From contig CDRNVI010000034.1 in assembly GCA_977017575.1 (NCBI GenBank), positions 62,001 through 126,000 of the forward strand: a stretch of 64,000 bases of DNA, written 5' to 3'. Shown here piece after piece: positions 28,849 through 39,000 of the stretch. Source of the DNA: Paramoeba atlantica (lineage: Eukaryota; Discosea). The notes under the pieces were generated by a model, which had not been told where the DNA came from, ran no database searches, and saw nothing but the letters and a program-made list of their open reading frames with translations. Each line of letters starts with the position of its first letter. The first letter of the stretch is position 1. The position numbers and the translations under genes were made by a program.

Positions 28849-29634
28849 CTGTACCCCTCCCGTTTATAATAGCCTCTTCAATGTTTCAGTTAAAATGGTA
28901 AGAAAATATTTGAAAGAAAAAAACCCACCCCACAGTACACAAGTTTGGGGGGCTATAGGTGTAGGCTGGAGACACCTAGTTGTTCTCGATAAGGACTCGT
29001 CCATCACGAGCATATCTTATGTAAAGACGTTGAAGAAAGTACAATTTCCACAGAATTGTATCTTTCAACAAGATGGGGATACAGCACACACTGCCCGAAC
29101 CTCTATGGAGTACATTACGGGTAGAATGAGTGATGTACTTAAAAATTGGCCCCCCAATTCACCTGACCTTTCCCCCATAGAAAACGCTTGGTCGATGGTC
29201 CAGGACGCGGTGGACGGAAAGACTCCATCGGATAAACCTTCACTTATCCGATGCATACGCAAAGCGTGGTCTCGTTTGCCACAAAAGGTGATCGATAAAA
29301 CTGTTTTGAGTTTTGATGCTCGCCTTAAGAAGTGTATAGAACTCAAAGGCGAAAAAGTGACAAAATGGTAATTGTAATCTAGAAACGCTAGTTGTTCTTT
29401 GTTTCAGCCCACTCTTAGGTGCGCAAAGTTCCTATGGTGAGATCTGCAAAATGCAACAAAAATGAGCTCAAACGGCCACTTGGCCGAAAAAAAAGTGGGG
29501 GGTGACTTTTCGTTGGGCGGGGTTTATTTAAGACGGTGGAAGAAAATTAAAAAAAATCTTCCTCGGTTTGCCAAAAAAAGAACCTATATAGGGGGGGAGG
29601 GGTCGAGGCTATTATAAACAGGGAGGGGGTACGG
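28849..29634 (+). mobile_element. Tc1/mariner-type transposon, internally shortened
   Basis: The terminal inverted repeats read CTGTACCCCTCCCGTTTATA at 28849 and, on the complement from 29634, CCGTACCCCCTCCCTGTTTA; both continue into TAATAGCCTC. TA target duplications lie at 28847-28848 and 29635-29636. At 786 bp it is shorter than a complete element (usually 1.2-1.7 kb) and keeps only the C-terminal half of the transposase. Confidence 0.88.
28895..29371 (+). CDS. C-terminal half of a Tc1/mariner transposase
   Basis: This 158-residue frame starts at ATG 28895. It contains VWGAIGVGWRHLVVL, the second catalytic block FQQDGDTAHTA and the third block WPPNSPDLSPIENAW, with 35 residues between the catalytic Asp and Glu. 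The DNA-binding helix-turn-helix part and the first catalytic Asp are missing, so it cannot be an active enzyme. The deletion lies between the left inverted repeat and this frame. Confidence 0.9.
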   Translation: MVRKYLKEKNPPHSTQVWGAIGVGWRHLVVLDKDSSITSISYVKTLKKVQFPQNCIFQQDGDTAHTARTSMEYITGRMSDVLKNWPPNSPDLSPIENAWSMVQDAVDGKTPSDKPSLIRCIRKAWSRLPQKVIDKTVLSFDARLKKCIELKGEKVTKW

Positions 29635-29912
29635 TAGTTTTGAAAAAACCATTTTCGTTGTTCAAGAGATAATTGGGTGAAAGGGGACTTTTTTTGCCTC
29701 CGAAAAAAACTTGAAATTTTTTCATGGTGGTTTCTCAAACAAAATTTCAGTATTATCCAAGCGAGTGAATAAGCACCATATTTTTGCTACTTACACGACT
29801 CCGCTCTATCTTTTTTTTTTTGCACAGGCTGTAAAATGTATGACAGTATCACTTTTTGTAGTTGGGAACCTTGGATGACGTGCTGATAGAAGCCTGTACT
29901 GTACGATGTGAA

Positions 29913-30530
29913 TTAAGGAGTTCTTGTAATCCGCTGTTTAAGGAAGGTTTTTTCCAGGCTCAGAACCAGAACCAAGATAAGCTCGAATAAATTCTTTGGA
30001 AGAGAAGTCAGATCTGGTGTCCCAGTAAGATCATTCTGATGGACGTTAATAATTTCTAATCGTGCAGGAAGCATATTCAGACACACCTCGCCGCTAAATC
30101 TATTCCAGCACAAATAGACCCACTTCATGGTCTCTGGGAGTGCACTTAAGTCCAACGATCCAGTAAAATAATTTTTATGAAGACTTAGCGCAATTAGCTC
30201 GAACGGTAAATTATCTAAGAGTATCTCACCGGATAACTGGCTTTCTTCTACTTCAAATGTTGACAGAGTTTGTGGAAGGTAAGCTAGGTGCAGCGTTCCA
30301 AACAGATTCATTTCATTCCAACAAATATGAGATACCTGACCTTTTTCATTACATTTTACGTCACTCCAGCTGCACGCTGCCGTAGAAGTACACCAGGATG
30401 AATGTGGGGTCTTTACATCACTAATGAGTCGCGCAAGTTCGTATTCTTGAGGTAGATTCGCGAAGCCAACCTTTGCAGGACTAATCAGAGGTGCTCTTGG
30501 AACGTCTTTAGATCGAACGTATAAGTCCAT
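29913..30530 (-). CDS. Leucine-rich-repeat protein, PQEYEL family
   Basis: This is a 205-residue protein. The first ATG in frame is at 30530 (MDLYVRSKDVPRAPLISPAK), just before NLPQEYELARLI. The cap reads STAACSWSDVKC. Four or five repeats follow. The C-terminus (LVLVLSLEKTFLKQRITRTP) leaves the repeat pattern after the fifth unit, which suggests that the gene is shorter than its relatives because of a frame change near the 3' end. There is no membrane anchor. Confidence 0.78.
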   Translation of the reverse strand: MDLYVRSKDVPRAPLISPAKVGFANLPQEYELARLISDVKTPHSSWCTSTAACSWSDVKCNEKGQVSHICWNEMNLFGTLHLAYLPQTLSTFEVEESQLSGEILLDNLPFELIALSLHKNYFTGSLDLSALPETMKWVYLCWNRFSGEVCLNMLPARLEIINVHQNDLTGTPDLTSLPKNLFELILVLVLSLEKTFLKQRITRTP

Positions 30531-30572
30531 TTGACTAAAATACACAAGCTCGTATCTGAATATTCAGCATAA

Positions 30573-30880
30573 CCCGGGGAACGGTATATTATTTAAATTG
30601 CTATTTAAATAATATAGTGTTATTTAAATAATATAGCGTTAAAGTTTCTATTTAAATAATATAGCGTTAACGCCAGAATATTTAAATAGGGGAAAAACGC
30701 AAGTAAAAATGTGGTCTTTAGAAGTACGTACGGTAGTTTAAGGGGCTTCTAAGTTGGTATAGAGCACTTAAAAAGTTGTAAAAAATGATTTTAGCCTACA
30801 ATTCTAGCTATTACCAAAGAATTCTAGGTATTTCCAAAGGAATTCCTCGACAAGTAGGCCCGCCATAGTGGGAAAATAAG
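30573..30880. repeat. AT-rich TATTTAAATAATATAG repeats beside the satellite
   Basis: The palindromic word TATTTAAATA recurs about five times from 30587 to 30690, spaced by ATAGCGTTA-like linkers. The rest of the stretch to the satellite edge has no gene. Confidence 0.65.
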
Positions 30881-33640
30881 TGTGTCCCGAAGGACACGGA
30901 GCCCATGGGCCTCCCAACACGAATGCTGGGGCGGTGGTACCCCGAAGGGTACGGAGCCCATGGGCCTCGTTACAGAGGATGAACATACAAATGCAACGGC
31001 AAGTGTGCCCCGAAGGACACGGAGCCCATGGGCCTCCCAACACGAATGCTGGGGCGGTGGTACCCCGAAGGGTGCGGAGCCCATGGGCCTCGTTACAGAG
31101 GATGAATATATAAATGCAACGGCAAGTGTGTCCCGAAGGACACGGAGCCCATGGGCCTCCCAACACGAATGCTGGGGCGGTGGTACCCCGAAGGGTGCGG
31201 AGCCCATGGGTCTCGTTACAGAGGATGAATATATAAATGCAACGGCAAGTGTGTCCCGAAGGACACGGAGCCCATGGGCCTCCCAACACGAATGCTGGGG
31301 CGGTGGTACCCCGAAGGGTACGGAGCCCATGGGCCTCGTTACAGAGGATGAACATACAAATGCAACGGCAAGTGTGCCCCGAAGGACACGGAGCCCATGG
31401 GCCTCCCAACACGAATGCTGGGGCGGTGGTACCCCGAAGGGTGCGGAGCCCATGGGCCTCGTTACAGAGGATGAATATATAAATGCAACGGCAAGTGTGT
31501 CCCGAAGGACACGGAGCCCATGGGCCTCCCAACACGAATGCTGGGGCGGTGGTACCCCGAAGGGTGCGGAGCCCATGGGCCTCGTTACAGAGGATGAATA
31601 TATAAATGCAACGGCAAGTGTGTCCCGAAGGACACGGAGCCCATGGGCCTCCCAACACGAATGCTGGGGCGGTGGTACCCCGAAGGGTACGGAGCCCATG
31701 GGCCTCGTTACAGAGGATGAACATACAAATGCAACGGCAAGTGTGCCCCGAAGGACACGGAGCCCATGGGCCTCCCAGCACGAATGCTGGGGCGGTGGTA
31801 CCCCGAAGGGTACGGAGCCCATGGGCCTCGTTACAGAGGATGAACATACAAATGCAACGGCAAGTGTGCCCCGAAGGACACGGAGCCCATGGGCCTCCCA
31901 ACACGAATGCTGGGGCGGTGGTACCCCGAAGGGTGCGGAGCCCATGGGCCTCGTTACAGAGGATGAATATATAAATGCAACGGCAAGTGTGTCCCGAAGG
32001 ACACGGAGCCCATGGGCCTCCCAACACGAATGCTGGGGCGGTGGTACCCCGAAGGGTGCGGAGCCCATGGGTCTCGTTACAGAGGATGAATATATAAATG
32101 CAACGGCAAGTGTGTCCCGAAGGACACGGAGCCCATGGGCCTCCCAACACGAATGCTGGGGCGGTGGTACCCCGAAGGGTACGGAGCCCATGGGCCTCGT
32201 TACAGAGGATGAACATACAAATGCAACGGCAAGTGTGCCCCGAAGGACACGGAGCCCATGGGCCTCCCAACACGAATGCTGGGGCGGTGGTACCCCGAAG
32301 GGTGCGGAGCCCATGGGCCTCGTTACAGAGGATGAATATATAAATGCAACGGCAAGTGTGTCCCGAAGGACACGGAGCCCATGGGCCTCCCAACACGAAT
32401 GCTGGGGCGGTGGTACCCCGAAGGGTGCGGAGCCCATGGGCCTCGTTACAGAGGATGAATATATAAATGCAACGGCAAGTGTGTCCCGAAGGACACGGAG
32501 CCCATGGGCCTCCCAACACGAATGCTGGGGCGGTGGTACCCCGAAGGGTACGGAGCCCATGGGCCTCGTTACAGAGGATGAACATACAAATGCAACGGCA
32601 AGTGTGCCCCGAAGGACACGGAGCCCATGGGCCTCCCAGCACGAATGCTGGGGCGGTGGTACCCCGAAGGGTACGGAGCCCATGGGCCTCGTTACAGAGG
32701 ATGAACATACAAATGCAACGGCAAGTGTGCCCCGAAGGACACGGAGCCCATGGGCCTCCCAACACGAATGCTGGGGCGGTGGTACCCCGAAGGGTGCGGA
32801 GCCCATGGGCCTCGTTACAGAGGATGAATATATAAATGCAACGGCAAGTGTGTCCCGAAGGACACGGAGCCCATGGGCCTCCCAACACGAATGCTGGGGC
32901 GGTGGTACCCCGAAGGGTGCGGAGCCCATGGGCCTCGTTACAGAGGATGAATATATAAATGCAACGGCAAGTGTGTCCCGAAGGACACGGAGCCCATGGG
33001 CCTCCCAACACGAATGCTGGGGCGGTGGTACCCCGAAGGGTGCGGAGCCCATGGGCCTCGTTACAGAGGATGAACATACAAATGCAACGGCAAGTGTGCC
33101 CCGAAGGACACGGAGCCCATGGGCCTCCCAACACGAATGCTGGGGCGGTGGTACCCCGAAGGGTACGGAGCCCATGGGCCTCGTTACAGAGGATGAACAT
33201 ACAAATGCAACGGCAAGTGTGCCCCGAAGGACACGGAGCCCATGGGCCTCCCAACACGAATGCTGGGGCGGTGGTACCCCGAAGGGTGCGGAGCCCATGG
33301 GCCTCGTTACAGAGGATGAATATATAAATGCAACGGCAAGTGTGTCCCGAAGGACACGGAGCCCATGGGCCTCCCAACACGAATGCTGGGGCGGTGGTAC
33401 CCCGAAGGGTACGGAGCCCATGGGCCTCGTTACAGAGGATGAACATACAAATGCAACGGCAAGTGTGCCCCGAAGGACACGGAGCCCATGGGCCTCTCAG
33501 CACGAATGCTGGGGCGGTGGTACCCCGAAGGGTACGGAGCCCATGGGCCTCGTTACAGAGGATGAACATATAAATGCAACGGCAAGTGTGCCCCGAAGGA
33601 CACGGAGCCCATGGGCCTCGTTACAGAGGATGAAGTACTG
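30880..33640. repeat. Satellite array, 123-bp unit, about 22 copies, 861-bp higher-order period
   Basis: Each 123-bp unit contains two copies of a 25-base word built around the palindrome GCCCATGGGC, joined by unlike linkers (CCAACACGAATGCTGGGGCG and GTTACAGAGGATGAA). Two unit types differ at several sites. Taking A as the ACATACAAATG type and B as the ATATATAAATG type, the order is ABBABBA, ABBABBA, then a partial third round. Rare variants confirm a seven-unit period: CCCAGCACG at 31776 and 32637 with TCAGCACG near 33498, and GGGTCTCG at 31206 and 32067, all 861 bases apart. Because 123 is a multiple of three, three frames stay open across the array. I regard it as satellite DNA and not as a gene. 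Confidence 0.95.
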
Positions 33641-34220
33641 CCAGGCCGGGACCAAGCGAATTGATGCGTGACATTTTCAGGCGTGTAAGATTGTTTATGT
33701 AGATGGAGCTAAATGTAGTAGTTCTACTGGATACTAGAAACAAGTAGTTCAATTATAATTTATTTAGTTTATAATCGTGCTATAGATGTATTGAAATCTT
33801 CACCCTCACACTCCGCCGAATATGGCGGTGCCGGGCTTGGGACCGGTAACAAGCGTGTTTACGAAGGAGTGATAATGTACATTACTTAATAGGGAGTACG
33901 AGAGACGCAAGACACAAGAATAATTATAAGTGTGTAACAACTTATAGTTGTTACAGAATATAGTTTTTATAGTTTTCATAGTTTATGGAGATTGCACGTG
34001 CGAACTAACAAGCAGTTTAAACCATTTTCTTTGATTCATTTGTTTGAGCAGTGATCATTTCTTTTGTCTAACAATGGATTTTTCTTGTTTCGTTTTTTTC
34101 CTGTATCTCGACGCCTTGCCGGGGGTGTGTGAGGTTTTCCTATCGCCGAGAACCTACTCTAAGTAAGTTTATATTTGAACAGAAGAGGTATGCATAGATT
34201 GCCTGAAAAGCCACGAACTA
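33641..34220. other. Non-coding stretch after the satellite
   Basis: No gene is recognised. A short GC-rich patch (CCGCCGAATATGGCGGTGCCGGG, near 33811) can form a hairpin. A run of TTATAGTTGTTACA-like words lies near 33945-33985. Confidence 0.4.
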
Positions 34221-34649
34221 CCGTATAGCGCCCCCCCCCGAGTAATAGAATGGGTTTTGGGCCAAAATGGCCAAATCTCTGTTACTGGGGGGTGCTTTTT
34301 TGGTAGGCAGAGACCTTTTTTTCATGGGTGCGTTGATTTTCTGCCCAGACAACCCCGCAACTACACCATTCGCTCCCGCGCAACTACCCTCACCCAGCCC
34401 AGCGACCCCCACCCGCCCAAACACCCCCTCCTACCTCCAACCACCCTCCCGAGCCAAATTTCTGCTACTGGGGGTCAGCCCCAGTATGGCCAAATCTCTG
34501 TTACTGGGGGGGGTCTATTACTGGTCGTCTATTATGTTAAGAGAGAAGCAAGATGTACCATATACCCCTTCTCAGTAAGAGACCCCCTTAGTAAGAGAGA
34601 TTTGGCCATTTTGACCCAAAACCCATTCTCTCACTGGGGGGCTACACGG
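34221..34649. mobile_element. TA-flanked inverted-repeat element, 429 bp
   Basis: The left end, CCGTATAGCGCCCC, continues into AGTAATAGAATGGGTTTTGG and GCCAAAATGGCCAAATCTC. The right end is the diverged complement ending at 34649, giving inverted arms of about 60 bases. TA lies at 34219-34220 and 34650-34651. The word GCCAAATCTCTGTTACTGGG recurs internally. The short frames inside are not genes. Confidence 0.82.
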
Positions 34650-34787
34650 TATGATAACGACAAATAAACGCTCCACATTGGTGCACTTAAATGAATAAAA
34701 ATATCAAAAATAAGGAAACGGATAAATTGTCTTTACTTTAACGGAAATGGCGTCTTGCTGTGTATTTTTGATTTGACACGATTACAT

Positions 34788-35603
34788 TTAAGGACCTTTG
34801 CAAGTAAAATCATTGCCCGTGTAGTCCAACACCGTGAAACTGTGCGCTATCCCATATTTTCCACAGACATCGTAGAATTTGTTGTTGCTTAAGTCCACAT
34901 AAGTCAGTGTCTCGGGGAGCAGCGATAAATCGATACGCCCACAGAGGCGATTCGCTCGAAGATCGACCGTGTCCAACCCGTTGGGTAAGTCACCTAATTC
35001 CACCTCGCCATCAAAAGCATTCTCATACGCTTGAAAAATATGAAGAGATCGGGGTAACTCCGAGAGCTCGCACCGGCCAATAAACCTATTTCGTGACAGC
35101 GCGAGGGTGACCAACTCCCGAGGAAGTTCCCCCCATGAGATGGGACCACTGAAAAAGTTGTTATACAAAACAAGAGAGTGTAACTGCCGTGGGAGAAACC
35201 CAGCGTTGAGTTCTCCCCCTAACTTTGTGTTGGCAAATTCGATGGTACGAAGTGAGGAGGGAAAGTTTTCCCACTCCGGGGTCCCGATGAGCTGGGTTTG
35301 ACGCAGCGACAGCGTGTGGAGCGTCTCTGGAAGGTAACGCCAGGCTGGGCGCCCGGTAAGATACGAACTTTCGAGCGCAATTTTACCCACAGCCTCGAGA
35401 TCGGGTTCGTACCCGCAGTGGATGCCGTACCAGTGAGCGACGGGGTTATCTTCCCGCCACGAGCTGTGCTGTGGGGTCATGTTACGCACAAAGAGGCTGA
35501 GCTGAAGCTCCGTGGACAAGGCAGCGTGGGTAGGCTTCCCACGACGAGATACCGGAATGTCCGCAGTGGAGAGGAATGGTGGGAAGGAAGAAGTGCTGTC
35601 CAT
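34788..35603 (-). CDS. Leucine-rich-repeat protein, divergent member
   Basis: This is 271 residues from ATG 35603 (MDSTSSFPPFLSTADIPVSR); an upstream ATG at 35783 would add 60 unrelated residues. The family block is changed to LSTELQLSLFVRNM, and the cap reads DNPVAHWYGIHC, in which the usual PAC is replaced by PVAH. Eight repeats follow, for example LRTIEFANTKLGGELNAGFL and LTYVDLSNNKFYDVCGKYGI. No membrane segment is seen. It lies directly downstream of the giant LRR gene on the same strand. Confidence 0.83.
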   Translation of the reverse strand: MDSTSSFPPFLSTADIPVSRRGKPTHAALSTELQLSLFVRNMTPQHSSWREDNPVAHWYGIHCGYEPDLEAVGKIALESSYLTGRPAWRYLPETLHTLSLRQTQLIGTPEWENFPSSLRTIEFANTKLGGELNAGFLPRQLHSLVLYNNFFSGPISWGELPRELVTLALSRNRFIGRCELSELPRSLHIFQAYENAFDGEVELGDLPNGLDTVDLRANRLCGRIDLSLLPETLTYVDLSNNKFYDVCGKYGIAHSFTVLDYTGNDFTCKGP

Positions 35604-36050
35604 GAGATGTGGCAAAAATAATAAGAATTTTTGAATTTGAAAATATAGAAGCAAATGGGGATTGATTTGCGTAGGAAATATTGTGGTCGCACATCGCTGG
35701 ATGTTATGTCCTGTTTGATATTTTTCTGTAAAGGGTTTGTTTACACGTTTAGCAGCATTATACACATCACATGCATTCGACATTGAAGCTATTGCCTTAT
35801 TATTTTACTATTTTCACTGGATTGAAAACTTGTAAACTATCCTACGTAACTGAGTTAACAACGTTTTACAGAGTGCGTAATTCTTTTTCCGACTGTTTAA
35901 CTCGCACTATGCGGCTGTTTAAATACCGATAAAGCTTGCAGCCAAAGCCGCAGTTGTGCTACGAACAAGTTAATAAAAATCCTAAAGATTATTAGTCATA
36001 CTCTCCACTACACATTACACTACAAAGAAAAAGAAAGGGCATGACGTACC

Positions 36051-39000
36051 TTATATAGGAAGGGGCGGAACGTAGATAGGCAGAATACCGACGTGAAAAA
36101 GTCCTGCACAGGTAACTAGTGTCATACTCAAAACTAATACGAGAGTGCGTAAGAGTGTCCATACCCAACCAGGAAGCTGAGAGAGACGCTGACGAATTCC
36201 TTCAGCATTACTCCTTTTTTCCTCCTCCAGGTCGTCATCTTCGCGCCCTCGAAAGTAATCGTCTACGTCATCGCTTCCTTTTTTCGAAAAGAACCGATCG
36301 GCCTCATCCCGGAGGTCAAAGTACAACAGCGTAGGAGGAAGCTGAACATGTTCCATATCCCCGACCACCTTTTGGTTTTCCCCCAGACGTAAATCCTCAA
36401 TGCCAGGGGGGAAGTGAAATGCCTCAAGGTCACCCTGCAGGTCGTTCTCCGCTAAGTCACACTTTAACGTGTCCTCTGGGAGCCACACGTCATCCAGCGT
36501 CCCTTGTAGACGATTTGCACGAAGACTGACATCCGTCAGAGAAGGGGGAAGGGCCACAGAGGCCAAATTCCCCTCCAGTTTGTTCCGTGCTAAATCCAGA
36601 CACTGTAACTCGGAGAAAAATCCAAGCAACAGTCCCTGCGCCATCCCCTCCGGAGCGGCTTTCTTGTTCCCCCCACTTTCTTCCTCTTGCACCCCTTCCC
36701 GAGGAAACCTACCCCCCTCGTGTGGTTCCACACCCTCGGGGCTCCCCGGGGACGGTCCAGAACCCCTCCCCTCCCGAACCCGACCCCAGACCGCCCCCAA
36801 GTCCCCCGAGAGCCCACAATGCCGCAACCCCAGCGAGCGTAACCCCGAGGGCAACTTTGGCTTTCGTACCCGCCCCCCTTTTTCTTCCTTTTCCCCGAGG
36901 GCTTCCTCCCCCGGGGCCCTCCCCCCCCCGAGCACCTCCCCCAGGTCCGAGCCCTCCAACGGGTTCTCGCTGAGGTCCAGCACCCTCAACGAGGCCGGGA
37001 GCAGCCCGGGGTCCATCCGGTGCAGCGCCCCGGTGAGCTGGTTGTTCGTTAACTCCAGCCGACGCAGCCCCGGGGGGAACCACCCGGGGCTTAGCCTTTC
37101 TACCCTCCCCGTGATCTCGTTGTGGGCGAGATCGAGCCGGGTGAGGGCCCGGGGGAGCGGGGGGGCGGCCTCCAGGCTACCGTAGAGATTGGTGTGGCGT
37201 AGCCCCAGGACGTCCAGCCCGGGGGGGAGGGCGAGCTGCTCCATGGCCCCGTTGAGCCCGAGGTTGCCACTGAGGTCGAGGTAGGAGAGGGCGGGGGGGA
37301 GGGGGAGGGCGTGGGTCTCCCCGGTGAGGCGGTTGGCCCGGAGGCTGAGGTAGTGAAGCCCGGGGGGGAGACGCAGGGCGTCGAGGTTACCCACGAGGTC
37401 GTTGCCGTTGAGGTCGAGTCGTTTTAACGGGGGGGGGAGGGAGAGACGGGGGAGTTCCCCGATGAGGTTGGTGTTGGCCAAGTAGAGAAACTCCAGGAGG
37501 GGGGGGAGGGTGAGACGAGCGACGTCCCCGTGGCAAGGGTTGTCGTGGAGGTCGAGGGTGGTGAGCGCGGGGAGGGGGGTGAGGTGTTGGATCGCCCCGG
37601 TGAGGTGGTTGTTACCCAACGCGAGGTGTTTGAGGGGGGGAGGGAGAACAAGGGAGGGGAGGTCCCCCACCAGTTCGTTCCCGTTTAAATCGAGATGGGT
37701 GAGTTTTGCAGGGAACGAGACGGTGGTAAGGTTGCCGGTGAGGTGGTTGTGGGCGAGGGAGAGGTATTCCAGCGGTGGGGGCAGTTCTTCGTCTTCTAAA
37801 TTTCCGAGCAACCCGCACCCTTTGAGCCCAAGATGGGTCAGACCCGAGGGAAGGTACCCAGCGTGGAATTCACCGGAGATGTCACGGTTCTCGCTCAGGT
37901 CAAGGTGGGTAAGGGTCTCGGGTAGGTAGAGCTCATGGAAGTTCCCCTCCAGACGGTTGTGCCCTAGGCGTAGCAACGTCAGGCCCGGGGGAAGGGGTTG
38001 CAGTGCGCTGATCTCTCCCTCAAGCAGGTTCTCGCTCAAATCCAGATGGTCGACATCCGGAGGGATGAAATCCAGGGTGAGCTCTCCCTGGAGCCGGTTG
38101 AAACTTAAATCAATGAAAGTCAACGTCAGGGGCAGCTCCAGATGTTGCACGTCACCGTAGAAGTCGTTGTTCGCCAGGCTAAGGTAGGTAAGAGTCTGAG
38201 GAAGGTTCAGTAGGGCGACATCCGCCGTCAGCTGGTTGTTCGAGAGGTCGAGGTAGCGCAGCTCCGACGGGAGGTCCAGCTCGCTCAACTCACCGGTAAG
38301 AAAGTTCCCATTGAGCTCCAGACGGCTTACCCCAGTGGGAAGCACCAGGTCGTTGATATTCCCCCGCAGTCCCATGTCCATTAACCCGACATGTGTGATG
38401 CTTTCCGGCAGTCGCAGCTCTCGGGCCTCGCATCCGATTCGTAGCGCGCTGAAGTCCACCCGCTGCAACCCCTCTGGCAGACGCAGCCGCGTGAGATCCC
38501 CTGTGACCTCACAGTGGGACATGCCAAACCGAGTCAGACTCTTGGGCAACCGCAAAGTCTCAATTCGCCCGTGTAGGCGGTTGTGGCTGAGGTCCAAGAA
38601 ACTCAGCCCCTGGGGAAGCACAAGCTCAGATACATCCCCTGTCAATGCGTTCTCGCACAGTATCAAGCTCCGCAGTGTAGCAGGCAGCTGTACACGCGTG
38701 AGATCCCCCGTGAGCTGGTTGTGCCGTAACCCGAGCTCACGCAACGTAGGGGGCAGCGGAAGGTCCTCCAAGGACCCGCTAAGCTGGTTAAAACTCAGCC
38801 CCAGCAACGTAAGTCCAGGAGGAAGATTCGTGAGATCCGATATGGATTCAAACTCATTATGACTTAAGTCCAACACCTGCAATGTCGGGGGAAGCCCTTT
38901 ATGAGAAATATCCAAGCGCCCACGTAACCCGCGGGTACTCCACTTAATCCCCACCACATAGGGTTCTGGAGTATCGGATGAGGATGACGAGGGCCCACTC

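Noticed and set aside
30880-33640. CRISPR-like array
   Set aside because: Both parts of the unit are repeated with the same sequence, so there are no unique spacers. The organism is a eukaryote.
30882-33671. Repeat-protein gene of about 929 codons on plus, or about 921 or 865 codons on minus, across the satellite
   Set aside because: The open frames follow automatically from a 123-bp unit divisible by three with no stop. Three frames are open at once, no frame has a signal peptide or unique domain, and the higher-order structure is that of satellite DNA.
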